Shown: one piece after another, positions 43,519 through 51,764 of the stretch | Layout of the letters: each line of letters opens with the position of its first letter | Numbering within the stretch: the stretch's first letter is position 1 | Source of the DNA: Paenibacillus amylolyticus | GTDB taxonomy: Bacteria; Bacillota; Bacilli; Paenibacillales; Paenibacillaceae | Direction of reading: 5' to 3' | NCBI RefSeq assembly: GCF_003719335.1 | Contig: NZ_RIAS01000002.1 | Location: 1-64,000, forward strand | Length of the DNA stretch: 64,000 nt | The notes under the pieces: generated by a model | What the model was told of the DNA's origin: nothing | Seen by the model: the letters and a program-made list of their open reading frames with translations, nothing else | Databases searched by the model: none | Position numbers and translations under genes: made by a program

Positions 43519-43714
43519 TACCATTTTTTAATGAGAGAAGCAGCGGTGGAATCTATGGATTGGCTATATAATGGTGTTGTTTGCAGATGTTGAGGATGAC
43601 AGGATATGTTAAGATATACGCAGGAATCAAGGTACATACGAATCGGTACATGAGTAAGTATGAATGGGATTCTGCGCTACATTATGTTTTCAGGCAAAGG
43701 AGAGTGCACAAGAC

Positions 43715-44167
43715 ATGTTAATGGTACCTTATCGGGAGCAGGATCACCCCAAGTTAGTAGCCATCTGGGAGCGTGCTGTTCGAGCAACACATACATTTCT
43801 GGAGGAGCATCACATTCTGTTTTATAAAAAGATGGTCGGTGAAGCTTTGGAATTCAAACAAGTCGAGGTCTGGGAAGTGCTGGATACCGAGCAAGAACCT
43901 ATTGGTTTCATCGGTCTGGATAATAGCTTTATTGAGATGTTGTTTGTGGACGAGCATTTTCAGGGACAAGGCGTTGGGCGATTTCTGGTTCATCAAACGA
44001 TGAAAATGAAGGGCAATGAGCTTAGAGTAGATGTGAATGAGCAGAATGAGGATGCAGCCCGGTTTTATGCGAAGATGGGATTTGTACAAACAGGACGCTC
44101 CGAACTGGACAGCTCAGGTAATCCTTTTCCGTTGTTACACCTGGAAATGAAGCGAGCAGGGGCTTAA
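43715..44167 (+). CDS. GNAT N-acetyltransferase, YjaB-like
   Basis: A 150-residue acetyltransferase. It matches E. coli YjaB in layout: AIWERAVRATHTFLEEHHI near 14-32, EPIGFIGLDNSFIEMLFVDEHFQGQGVGRFLV (acetyl-CoA motif A, QGQGVG) near 70-100, and the end VDVNEQNEDAARFYAKMGFVQTGRSELDSSGNPFPLLHLEM. The frame opens at 43664, but AAAGGAGAG at 43696-43704 favours ATG 43715 (or 43721). Substrate unknown. Stands alone between terminators. Confidence 0.88.
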   Translation: MLMVPYREQDHPKLVAIWERAVRATHTFLEEHHILFYKKMVGEALEFKQVEVWEVLDTEQEPIGFIGLDNSFIEMLFVDEHFQGQGVGRFLVHQTMKMKGNELRVDVNEQNEDAARFYAKMGFVQTGRSELDSSGNPFPLLHLEMKRAGA

Positions 44168-44292
44168 TTAGGTGGAAACGTCTGTCAGGCTTGAGTGAGA
44201 ATGGTTTAAGATGCTTCTTTGAATGACTTAGCATGTTTAGTTCGGTGCAGCTATTCATCAAGCCTGTCGGGTAAGATGACGACAGGTAAAGG

Positions 44293-44347
44293 TAAAAACC
44301 CCGGTGGTAACTCCTGTATGGGAGGCGCTGCCGGGGTTTTGGGTTTT
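44293..44347. terminator. bidirectional terminator
   Basis: AAAACCCCGG (44295-44304) pairs with CCGGGGTTTT (44331-44340), with an inner CTCC/GGAG helix, A and T runs on either side. Shared by the GNAT gene and the convergent FNT gene. Confidence 0.85.
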
Positions 44348-44408
44348 CCTTACTGGTGAACCGCGGTCATTGAACCGGGCAGGAAGGGGGCTTTTTTCCA
44401 AAATAACA

Positions 44409-45200
44409 TTAATGTGCCTCTTCATCGTCCAGGAACGGTTTGTTCACTGCATAATACATGAAGCCCATCAGCAAGACGCCACCTACCAGATTACCAAGCG
44501 TCACAGGCACCAGGTTGTGAATCACACCACCGAACGAGATCGTGCCAGGGTGGTTTAACACAAGCGCAATCGCAAACGTACACATATTCGCAATGCTGTG
44601 CTCATATCCCGAGATGAAGAAACAAAACACAAAAAGCATCATGGCAAACATTTTGGCGCCATTCTCTTTCATAAACATCGGTACGAAGAACGCCAGACAC
44701 ACAAGCCAGTTACAGAGGATTCCGCGGAAAAAGAGCTGCATCGCTGGCGCTTCCATTTTGTGCTCGACTACACTTAACAGAAAACCGTTGACTTGGGCTG
44801 AATCAAACAGTCCCGTCAGGTAGATCAGCAGGGCAAACACCGCCGCACCCATCAGATTTCCGCTATAGCTCGCAATCCACAACTTAACCACTTCAAGCCA
44901 GCGCAGCTTTTTGCGTAACGCCGCATAGGTGTAATAGAACGTATTGCCTGTAAATAAGTCACCGCCGCCATAGGCAATCAAAATAATTGCCGCACCGAAC
45001 GTAATGGCTGCCATAGGGTATGTAAACGGTGAATTCTCCATATAGAAGAAATTGCCCGTCTTAAAAGCCACGATGACTCCGAAGCCGATAAACATGCTGG
45101 CCAGCATGGAGCGTGACAGGTATCGCAGCAAACTTTGCTTGTAGATTTTGTGTTTCTTCATAGCAAGTTGCTCGACACCCCGTAAACCTTCCGTTTCCAT
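44409..45200 (-). CDS. formate/nitrite transporter family protein
   Basis: A 263-residue FNT channel with six membrane spans (about 35-57, 67-90, 112-134, 165-185, 193-212, 232-255). FNT signatures: YGGGDLFTGNTFYYTYA near 77-93, SYSGNLMGAAVFALL near 110, and FFISGYEHSIANMC near 193-206 with the central His. FNT members carry formate, nitrite, hydrosulfide or lactate; with nas genes about 7 kb away nitrite export or import is an attractive guess, but it is not linked to them in an operon. AGGAGG is 7 bases before the ATG. A minus-strand TATAAT (45247-45242) preceded by a poor -35 is the likely promoter. Confidence 0.88.
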   Translation of the reverse strand: METEGLRGVEQLAMKKHKIYKQSLLRYLSRSMLASMFIGFGVIVAFKTGNFFYMENSPFTYPMAAITFGAAIILIAYGGGDLFTGNTFYYTYAALRKKLRWLEVVKLWIASYSGNLMGAAVFALLIYLTGLFDSAQVNGFLLSVVEHKMEAPAMQLFFRGILCNWLVCLAFFVPMFMKENGAKMFAMMLFVFCFFISGYEHSIANMCTFAIALVLNHPGTISFGGVIHNLVPVTLGNLVGGVLLMGFMYYAVNKPFLDDEEAH

Positions 45201-45425
45201 AATTCGCCTCCTGTATGTAATGAATCATCCAACTTTTCTACATTATACCTGTAATTTGCTTCAATAGTTGACCGAAATGAAAGAAATTAAACTATACATC
45301 ATTAGATCGCCGAGAATGCCGAAGGCTGGCGTATGTACGATCCTACAGAAAACATCAAGATGGCAACTTTAACACAGAAGCACTTAAAGCAGAATACTTA
45401 ATGTATAAACAACTCACGTAAGGTA

Positions 45426-45444
45426 CCCTTCCACAGGGGAAGGG
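45426..45444 (-). terminator. hairpin after the four-gene minus cluster
   Basis: CCCTTCC (45426-45432) pairs with GGAAGGG (45438-45444), directly after the 45451 stop. No U-tract follows, so termination is uncertain. The rest of 45248-45425 shows no gene. Confidence 0.4.
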
Positions 45445-45450
45445 CTTAAA

Positions 45451-45864
45451 CTATTCGGGATCAAGTTCCCTCTTGTATTGCTCTACGGGAAAAGGAAACA
45501 TGCAGCTCTGCCAAATGTCATTCAGCTGTGCTTCTGTCCGTTCATGTGGAACATGCTCTTCGGTGTAAGAGCGCTCCAACTTATCGCGCATAAACGCTTC
45601 CGCACGGGGACTAGGGCGAGAGTGAAACTGTTTGGAAAATTCGCCGTGAACGTCTGCCTCTCTCAATTTGCTAAGAGCACTATTTAATAAGGGACTGCCC
45701 GCATACAATAAAGATTCAGTCTCTTCACATTCGAACTTGAGAAAAAGAAGTGCCTTCTGAATGGCATGAATCTCGCCTTGAGTAAGATGTACTGCCTGAG
45801 TCGTTTCCTCTGTTAAATGTTCACCAGCTTGCTCTGGTGATCGTTGTTCATCACTTGAGTTCAT
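45451..45864 (-). CDS. hypothetical protein
   Basis: A 137-residue, charged, probably cytosolic protein I do not recognise. The N-terminal 30 residues are Glu/Gln/Ser/Thr-rich. A helical core follows (GEIHAIQKALLFLKFECEETESLLYAGSPLLNSALSKLREADVHGEF), then a polar C-terminal third (PSPRAEAFMRDKLERSYTEEHVPHERTEAQLNDIWQSC). Its ATG overlaps the stop of the HEAT-like gene (TAATG), so it is the last member of a tightly coupled cluster that includes an immunity-like protein. Confidence 0.7.
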   Translation of the reverse strand: MNSSDEQRSPEQAGEHLTEETTQAVHLTQGEIHAIQKALLFLKFECEETESLLYAGSPLLNSALSKLREADVHGEFSKQFHSRPSPRAEAFMRDKLERSYTEEHVPHERTEAQLNDIWQSCMFPFPVEQYKRELDPE

Positions 45865-46394
45865 TAATCATCACGTCCCGAGATAGATTGAAGTTCCCGT
45901 GCTGCCGAAGCACCGAAGTCGGGATGCGTTTGCAGTGATTCCAGCGCCAGCACAGCATGCGGGAGATGTTTGTTTGCTTTTACAATATCAAAAGCAGCAC
46001 TTTGAACCAATATGAAGGCTTCCGATTCAATGACCTCCTGAGCCAGTCGAATTTCAACCTCGGTAACAGGGAGAAGGGCTAACGCTAGTAGAGCATAAAT
46101 CTGTACATCCTCGTCTTCTTCCGGATTGCGTACTAGCTGTCCTGCTGCTTCACGGATGTTAGACAGGAGGGGAGAAGTTCCTGCCATACCGAGGGCACGC
46201 CAAGCTTCGATACGTACTAAATCTTCCTCGTACGTATTCATACCAAGAGCAAGGACTTGCGCAGTGAGTTCAGGATCATGTAATTCGATGATCTGACGAA
46301 GTGATTCCTGTTTTTCCTCTGATGTGGCTGAATCGAAATGAGGAGATCCAACTGCATCATGTTTTTCTTTATCTTCATTAGACATGTATATCAT
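45864..46394 (-). CDS. HEAT-like repeat protein
   Basis: A 176-residue protein. After a polar, acidic N-terminus of about 35 residues it reads as three or four two-helix units, for example LRQIIELHDPELTAQVLALGMNTYEEDLVRIEAWRALGMAG, then NIREAAGQLVRNPEEDEDVQIYALLALALLPV and EVIESEAFILVQSAAFDIVKANK, which fits HEAT-like scaffolds. AGGAGG lies 3 bases before ATG 46394 and 12 before an in-frame ATG at 46385, so the start is uncertain by three codons. Third of four genes on the minus strand, between the immunity-like gene and the 137-residue protein. No enzymatic motif. Confidence 0.68.
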   Translation of the reverse strand: MIYMSNEDKEKHDAVGSPHFDSATSEEKQESLRQIIELHDPELTAQVLALGMNTYEEDLVRIEAWRALGMAGTSPLLSNIREAAGQLVRNPEEDEDVQIYALLALALLPVTEVEIRLAQEVIESEAFILVQSAAFDIVKANKHLPHAVLALESLQTHPDFGASAARELQSISGRDD

Positions 46395-46411
46395 TCACCT
46401 CCTGAATAAGT

Positions 46412-46630
46412 TCAAGATTGGGGTGGGAGTTGAATTGGGCGTGCTTGGAGCGCTTCTTCTACGATCTGCTCCGCGGTTAACTCACGTTCGTCCCAAAAAA
46501 TCAGATTGCTAACCTCCGCATAAGGCAACGCCTCCTGCACCTCTGTTAACATATCATCCAACTCTTGCTCAGTTCCTTCCGCGTTCATAATTTTGCGAAC
46601 TAATACGACGAGATGTTCATGATTGGACAT
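46412..46630 (-). CDS. colicin/pyocin immunity-like small protein
   Basis: A 72-residue acidic protein. The pattern LVVLVRKIMNAEGTEQELDDMLTEVQEALPYAEVSNLIFWDERELTAEQIVEEALQ follows the Im-type colicin/pyocin immunity fold: four helices, with the exposed P(Y/H)xEVSDLIFW-like loop. Proteins of this size and pattern in Bacillales are usually named bacteriocin immunity proteins. AGGAGG stands 6 bases before the ATG. No DNase toxin is in the window, so it is either an orphan or recruited for another job. The assignment rests on motif recall, not a search. Confidence 0.62.
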   Translation of the reverse strand: MSNHEHLVVLVRKIMNAEGTEQELDDMLTEVQEALPYAEVSNLIFWDERELTAEQIVEEALQARPIQLPPQS

Positions 46631-46681
46631 TACAGTACCTCCTGAATGTTGAATTAAAGAAATAAGTTGGGGTCAGCCTGC

Positions 46682-46984
46682 TTAATCCGACATGGGCTGA
46701 TCCCATGGATCAAATTTCACGAAAATGGGCAGCAGTTTCGGTGCTAACATGAGATGTAGCGCATCTGTCTTTGGCACCGTATAAGAGATGATATAGTCCC
46801 CAAAGTGCGGCTGATATTCAAAGTGTGCGAATGTGACCGTTTGATCTGGATACTTGGCAGCTACGTATAATGTTGTAGCCCCTCTAGCCAGCAATTCCTT
46901 CACCAGAGGGATCTGAGCAGTAAGCATGATTACGATGAGTGCAACGATAGCGTGTTTCATGTAACGTTTAAGAAAATGAGTCAA
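46682..46984 (-). CDS. small membrane-anchored or secreted protein
   Basis: A 100-residue protein. The N-terminus KRYMKHAIVALIVIMLTAQIPLVKELLA is a signal peptide or single membrane anchor. A short extracytoplasmic domain follows, with the run YPDQTVTFAHFEYQPHFGDYIISYTVP, a beta-hairpin-like pattern seen in small Bacillus envelope proteins. The frame opens with TTG at 46990, but AGGGGG fits better with TTG at 46984 (8 bases). First gene of the cluster that ends at 45451. Function unknown. Confidence 0.6.
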   Translation of the reverse strand: MTHFLKRYMKHAIVALIVIMLTAQIPLVKELLARGATTLYVAAKYPDQTVTFAHFEYQPHFGDYIISYTVPKTDALHLMLAPKLLPIFVKFDPWDQPMSD

Positions 46985-47068
46985 AGACAAAACCCCCTAT
47001 CTGATGACCATGTCCAAGCATTAGTCTATCATTGATAAGGGGAAAGTTCATGATCACAAGGTCGCTGT

Positions 47069-48079
47069 TTAGTGCATCGTAATAGCGATATTACCGAACT
47101 GCTCGCCTTTTTCCAACCGTCCAAAAGCCTGTGCCGTATGTTGCAGTGGATAGATGCTATCTACTAGAGGATGAATCTTATGTTTATCTACCCAATCCAG
47201 CATCTGCACAAACTCTTCACGGCTGCCCATAGAAGTGCCGATCAAGCTGATCTGTGGAAAAAAGATCGAACGAATCGGCAGATTCAGATCATCGCCGGAG
47301 CTTGCGCCAAACATCACGATTCGTCCGCCTGGTCGGATGATCTTCTCGTATTTGGGAAACATCGCTTGTCCAATACTGTCCAGAATGATGTCCACAGGCT
47401 CATGAGGATTCATCAAGTTATTCCAGTTCGCATGACTATCCAAAGCTTGATCAGCCCCAAGACGTAAGGCCTCGTTTCGTTTAATCTCACTTCTGGATGT
47501 TACGGTTACCTTCGCCCCTGCAGCCACAGCCATAAGCAGAGCATACGTAGCGACGCCGCCTCCAATGCCAGGAATGAGAATATGCTCACCTGCTTTCAGA
47601 CCGCCACGAGTGAACAGCGCACGATAAGCAGTTAGCGCGGATAGAGACAGTACACCAGCTTCAATCCAGGAGAGATGTTCAGGTTTGGATAGCACATTGC
47701 TGGCAGGCAGCGTGATATATTGCGCTAGTGTTCCATCCGAAGGGCCGCCGACGATACCTGGAACCACAGGCACATCTGCGGTATTTTCCCAGCCGAGCGT
47801 CGGGTGAATGATGACTTCTTGGCCTATGGGGATATGTTGCACGTCTTCGCTAACTTCCACCACAATGCCTGCCCCGTCCGATCCGGGAATAAGCGGAGTG
47901 TCTTGAGGCGTACGATCTGACATAATGAAGAGATCCCGGTGATTAAGCCCAGCGGCGCGAAGCTCTACAACGACTTGTCCGGGGCCAGCTTCAGGTGTTG
48001 GACATGTTGAATATTGAAGACCTTCAAGGCCGCGATGACCTGAATGTATAATTGCATTCATCGTTTTGGATACGTTCAT
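47069..48079 (-). CDS. medium-chain zinc-binding-type dehydrogenase (quinone oxidoreductase-like)
   Basis: A 336-residue MDR-family oxidoreductase. GroES-like N-terminal domain with AAGLNHRDLFIM near 42 and PLIPGSDGAGIVVEV near 62; Rossmann domain with LIPGIGGGVATYALLMAVAAGAKVTVTSRS near 168-197 and LGADQALD. The structural Zn cysteines are absent, which fits the quinone-reductase branch (compare B. subtilis YogA). GGGAGGT 7 bases before the ATG at 48079 sets the start. Divergent from a LysR regulator, which probably controls it. Confidence 0.9.
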   Translation of the reverse strand: MNVSKTMNAIIHSGHRGLEGLQYSTCPTPEAGPGQVVVELRAAGLNHRDLFIMSDRTPQDTPLIPGSDGAGIVVEVSEDVQHIPIGQEVIIHPTLGWENTADVPVVPGIVGGPSDGTLAQYITLPASNVLSKPEHLSWIEAGVLSLSALTAYRALFTRGGLKAGEHILIPGIGGGVATYALLMAVAAGAKVTVTSRSEIKRNEALRLGADQALDSHANWNNLMNPHEPVDIILDSIGQAMFPKYEKIIRPGGRIVMFGASSGDDLNLPIRSIFFPQISLIGTSMGSREEFVQMLDWVDKHKIHPLVDSIYPLQHTAQAFGRLEKGEQFGNIAITMH

Positions 48080-48211
48080 GGATGTTACCTCCCTGTAGGA
48101 TATCGGTTATTGTGTCATCGTAGTTTTCTAGTAAAAGAGATAGACTACGCTTTACCGAGTCATTGTACAGGTGAGAAGGAAACACGTAAAATAAACAGAA
48201 ATGAAGGTCAG

Positions 48212-48228
48212 TATCATAATTAATGATA
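48212..48228. promoter_or_regulatory. LysR-type operator candidate
   Basis: TATCAT-AATTA-ATGATA, a perfect 17-base dyad containing a T-N11-A core, 42 bases before the LysR gene and in the gap to the divergent dehydrogenase. Confidence 0.6.
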
Positions 48229-48269
48229 GATAAGAAACGTTCATATAAAAACAAGCAGGTGAAGAGCAC

Positions 48270-49130
48270 ATGGATGCAGGTGATTTGAAGATATTTCAGG
48301 CGGTTGCCCGCGAAGGCAGTATCAGTAAAGCCGCCATTGTACTTAATTATGTGCAGTCCAACGTGACCACACGGATTAGACAATTGGAAGCGCAGCTTCA
48401 GGTACCGTTGTTTCATCGCTCTAATCGGGGGATGCTGCTCACTCCAGCAGGGGAGAACCTGCTGGGATACGCAGATCGAATATTGGAATTATTAGATGAA
48501 GCAGAGCAGGCCGCACAGGAAGGAAGCCCACCGTCGGGAAATCTTCGTTTGGGTTCGATCGAGACAGCAGCTTCTCGTTTCCTGACACCGCTTCTGGCAG
48601 AGTACTGCGCATGTTATCCGGAGGTACGTTATTCCCTTGTCACAGGTGGCACACACGAGCTGAATCAGAGGGTTATCGTGCATGAATTACATGGTGCTCT
48701 GGTGTATGGCCCCGTCGAACATGCGAAGCTGAAATATATGAAAATATACGACGATGAACTGGTGCTCATTGTTAAACCGGGCGAACATGACATGTCAGCG
48801 CTGCTCAACAGACCGATGTTGTTTTTTGAGGTTGGATGCAGTCATCGTACTCAGGCGGAGGATTTTTTGAAGACCCAAGGGGTTCATTCATTAAACGTTA
48901 TGGAATATGGGACACTCGATACCATTATCAATGGCGTCACAGCCGGGTTAGGCGTATCCTTGCTGCCCCGTTCTTCGGTGGTTCAAGCGGCATCCAGAGG
49001 TGAGGTGCAGATTGTATCATTGCCTGACCCGTATTCTCGTCTGGAAGTAGGATTTGTTTATGCTCATGGTGAACATATATCTAACGCTCTTCAAGCTCTA
49101 GTGGAGATTATGACGGTACCGGAACAGTAA
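48270..49130 (+). CDS. LysR-family transcriptional regulator
   Basis: A 286-residue regulator. N-terminal winged helix (LKIFQAVAREGSISKAAIVLNYVQSNVTTRIRQLEAQLQVPLFHRSNRGMLLTPAGENLL at about 6-65), linker helix, then the two-lobed effector domain (about 88-286). The divergent dehydrogenase is the likely target, with the dyad at 48212-48228 as site. Effector unknown. The next gene (threonine-aldolase-like) begins 14 bases later on the same strand and may be co-transcribed. Confidence 0.92.
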   Translation: MDAGDLKIFQAVAREGSISKAAIVLNYVQSNVTTRIRQLEAQLQVPLFHRSNRGMLLTPAGENLLGYADRILELLDEAEQAAQEGSPPSGNLRLGSIETAASRFLTPLLAEYCACYPEVRYSLVTGGTHELNQRVIVHELHGALVYGPVEHAKLKYMKIYDDELVLIVKPGEHDMSALLNRPMLFFEVGCSHRTQAEDFLKTQGVHSLNVMEYGTLDTIINGVTAGLGVSLLPRSSVVQAASRGEVQIVSLPDPYSRLEVGFVYAHGEHISNALQALVEIMTVPEQ

Positions 49131-49144
49131 AGGAGAGGTTGATT

Positions 49145-50284
49145 TTGTATAAACGTACAGGCACTGAAAAGGATCATGATGTAGAACAAAATAACAAATT
49201 AACGCTTGCCGACGCATTCGGTCAGGCGGCGTACATTGTAGGCGGGAACGGCAGCCGCAAAGTGAAAGTGCTGCAGGAGGCGCTGGAACAGGTAGATGGA
49301 GAAACATTCAGTGACCACTACGGTCACGGTTCAATTATTGATGAGTTCCAACAGGAAATGGCAGATGTGTTAGGGAAGGAATCGGCGGTTTTTTTTCCAA
49401 GCGGCACGATGGCGCAGCAGATTGCACTTCGTATCTGGTGTGACCGGGCAGGTATCAAGCGAGTTGCGTATCATCCACTGTCTCACCTGGAGATTCATGA
49501 AGAAGATGGGCTAAAGGAGCTGCATCAGATCGAAAGCATTTTGCTGGGCGAAGCGGATCGTTTGATTACACTGGGCGATGTGAGAGGAATGAAGGAGAAA
49601 TACGCCTGTTTGTTACTTGAGTTACCGCAGCGTGAGATAGGCGGGCAACTGCCGGCTTATGAGGAACTGGAGGCGATTTCGGCGTACTGCCGTGAGCACG
49701 GGATCAAGCTGCATCTGGATGGAGCGCGGCTGTTTGAGATCACACCTTATTATGAGAAAACACCTGCGGAGATTTGTGGTTTGTTTGATAGTGTATACAT
49801 CTCTTTTTACAAAGGTATTGGCGGAATTGCAGGAGCTATTCTTGCTGGAGAACCGGACTTCATGCAGGAATCCAAGGTGTGGAAACGGCGGCATGGCGGG
49901 GATCTGATTGGACTATATCCCTATATTCTCAGCTCTCAATATTATTACAATGGACGTATTGGCAAAATGGGACATTATTACGAACAGGCCAAGGAACTGG
50001 CGTCACTGTTTAATGCATGCTACGGGATTCGCACGATCCCTGAAATTCCCGTCTCCAATATGTTTCACATTCATTTTGCACTTGCCGCTTCCGAAGTTGA
50101 ACCACTGCTTGTGCAGATGGCGCAGCAGTTTGATATCGCGATTACATCGTATCTGAACAAAACCGGAGGTAACAGTTGCTCATTCGAAATGTCGACAGGG
50201 GATCGATATGATCTGGTGCCGCAGGACAAGCTGCAGGCCGCGCTGACCTGGCTGGATGGGGCGCTGCAGAAACAGTTGTTGTAG
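49145..50284 (+). CDS. threonine-aldolase-like PLP enzyme
   Basis: A 379-residue fold-type I PLP enzyme of the beta-eliminating lyase/low-specificity threonine aldolase group, which splits L-threonine to glycine and acetaldehyde. FFPSGTMAQQIALRIW near 82-97 (phosphate and ring contacts), KLHLDGARLFE near 190 (Asp to the ring N), and SFYKGIGGIAGA near 218 with the PLP lysine. A TTG at 49139 is in frame but abuts AGGAGAGG; TTG at 49145 has 6 bases of spacing and is preferred. The first 25 residues are an extension compared with E. coli LtaE. Confidence 0.85.
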   Translation: MYKRTGTEKDHDVEQNNKLTLADAFGQAAYIVGGNGSRKVKVLQEALEQVDGETFSDHYGHGSIIDEFQQEMADVLGKESAVFFPSGTMAQQIALRIWCDRAGIKRVAYHPLSHLEIHEEDGLKELHQIESILLGEADRLITLGDVRGMKEKYACLLLELPQREIGGQLPAYEELEAISAYCREHGIKLHLDGARLFEITPYYEKTPAEICGLFDSVYISFYKGIGGIAGAILAGEPDFMQESKVWKRRHGGDLIGLYPYILSSQYYYNGRIGKMGHYYEQAKELASLFNACYGIRTIPEIPVSNMFHIHFALAASEVEPLLVQMAQQFDIAITSYLNKTGGNSCSFEMSTGDRYDLVPQDKLQAALTWLDGALQKQLL

Positions 50285-50374
50285 GGAGTCATCGACGTTG
50301 TAAAAACTTTGGGTGAGATTTGAATTACTATGGTTTCGAATTATGTTACATGACCAAGGGAGGGAGTTAGCCAG

Positions 50375-50848
50375 ATGAAAGCTTCGGAACTGGAACCGAT
50401 TCGAGAGTTGTTGGTGCAGGCATATGGTACAACGATGGGGCAGGGCAGTAAACCTGAAACCGAGCAGGACATCGAGAGTTTCGAGCAAAAATACCAAGTG
50501 AAGCTTCCAGCGGTATATCGCGCGCTGCTGCTTGAATTTGGAGCATGTAACTTCGGTGATCCTGCCTTATTTTCTGCCAAAGAGCTAGACTGGGCGTATC
50601 CCGAGTTTCTGGATGCGTATCGAGAGTACGAGAAGGAATACGACCTGCCTAGCGGGCTGAAGCTTTTTCCAATCGGCGGATTCGGTGAGGGCAGTATTGC
50701 CGTTTTGGATGAGACTTCTGGCAAAGTGTTAATGCTCATTCATGACGACGCGAGTGATCTTCCTTTGCGTGAAATCGAGCCAGACTTCTATAGACTGATG
50801 ATGTTACTGGCAGAGTCTGCAATTTGGGTGGAGAAGCAGATGAAGTAA
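50375..50848 (+). CDS. SMI1/KNR4 (SUKH) family protein
   Basis: A 157-residue protein with the SUKH pattern: ETEQDIESFEQKYQVKLPAVYRALLLEFGACNFGD at about 28-62, then FPIGGFGEGSIAVLDETSGKVLMLIHDD near 95-125. Members often act as immunity proteins against polymorphic toxins, but many Firmicute copies stand alone. No toxin gene lies nearby. GGGAGGGAG precedes the ATG. The next gene starts 34 bases after its stop. Confidence 0.82.
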   Translation: MKASELEPIRELLVQAYGTTMGQGSKPETEQDIESFEQKYQVKLPAVYRALLLEFGACNFGDPALFSAKELDWAYPEFLDAYREYEKEYDLPSGLKLFPIGGFGEGSIAVLDETSGKVLMLIHDDASDLPLREIEPDFYRLMMLLAESAIWVEKQMK

Positions 50849-50882
50849 CGGGGAGAGGTGCATGGGAGGTGTATCAGGTGTG

Positions 50883-51758
50883 ATGGATATTCGTAAATTA
50901 CGCTACTTTATCGCCGTGGCGGAGGAACTTCATTTCCACCGTGCGGCTGAAAGATTAAATATGACTCAACCGCCGCTGAGTCAACAGATTCAAAATCTGG
51001 AAGAAGAACTTGGCGTAAAGCTGTTGGAACGTACGAAAAAGACGGTTAGGCTAACACCTGCAGGAGCCGTGTTTCTGGATCAGGCAAGACTAATTTTAGC
51101 TCAGCTTGAACGATCTATCCAGCTTACACAGAAGGTTGACCAAGGCGTCGTTGGTCATATAACGGTAGCTTTTGTGGATTCGGCTTCAGGCAGTATGATG
51201 GTCGATGTGCTAAGGCGATTTCGGGCAGTGTACCCACAGATCGAAATTACACTACGTGAGATGACATCTTATGAACAACTGCAGGCACTGCAAGATGGAC
51301 AAATCCATATTGGATTTTTACGATATCAGGAGCATACGCCAAATGTATCCTTTCAAATCTTCCAGGAAGAAACGTTAATGGTGGTGGTTCCAGACGATCA
51401 CCCTTTGGCAGAGCAGATTCAAGTGTCGATTACTGACTTGGCGGAAGAGGATTTTATTTTGTTCCCTAGCCATCTGGGCACACCTTTTCATCGTCTCGTT
51501 CGGGAGTACTGCAGGGAGCATGGGGTAGAACCGCGAATTACGCAGGAAGCCATCCAGATGTATACGATTGTGAACCTCGTTGCTGCAGGTATGGGAGTGT
51601 CCATTGTTCCTTCTTCGGTGGAGGTGTTTCAGCGCAGAGGTGTGGTATTTTTACCTTTAATAGAAAAACCGCCCTCCGTACCCTTATACATGGCATGGCG
51701 GACGGACATTAATCAGGGTGTGATCACCCGTTTTATACACATGGACAGGAGCGACTAA
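50883..51758 (+). CDS. LysR-family transcriptional regulator
   Basis: A 291-residue regulator. The N-terminal winged helix is MDIRKLRYFIAVAEELHFHRAAERLNMTQPPLSQQIQNLEEELGVKLLERTKKTVRLTPAGAVFL; the effector domain starts near residue 90 (GHITVAFVDSASGSMMVDVLRRFRAVYPQIEITL). It belongs to the CatM/BenM/AlsR-like branch by the FHRAAERL and QPPLSQQI words. Alternative in-frame starts are ATG 50862 (very close to GGGGAGAGG) and GTG 50880; 50883 fits family alignments. Convergent with an aldo/keto reductase, a possible target. Confidence 0.9.
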   Translation: MDIRKLRYFIAVAEELHFHRAAERLNMTQPPLSQQIQNLEEELGVKLLERTKKTVRLTPAGAVFLDQARLILAQLERSIQLTQKVDQGVVGHITVAFVDSASGSMMVDVLRRFRAVYPQIEITLREMTSYEQLQALQDGQIHIGFLRYQEHTPNVSFQIFQEETLMVVVPDDHPLAEQIQVSITDLAEEDFILFPSHLGTPFHRLVREYCREHGVEPRITQEAIQMYTIVNLVAAGMGVSIVPSSVEVFQRRGVVFLPLIEKPPSVPLYMAWRTDINQGVITRFIHMDRSD

Positions 51759-51764
51759 TCTACA

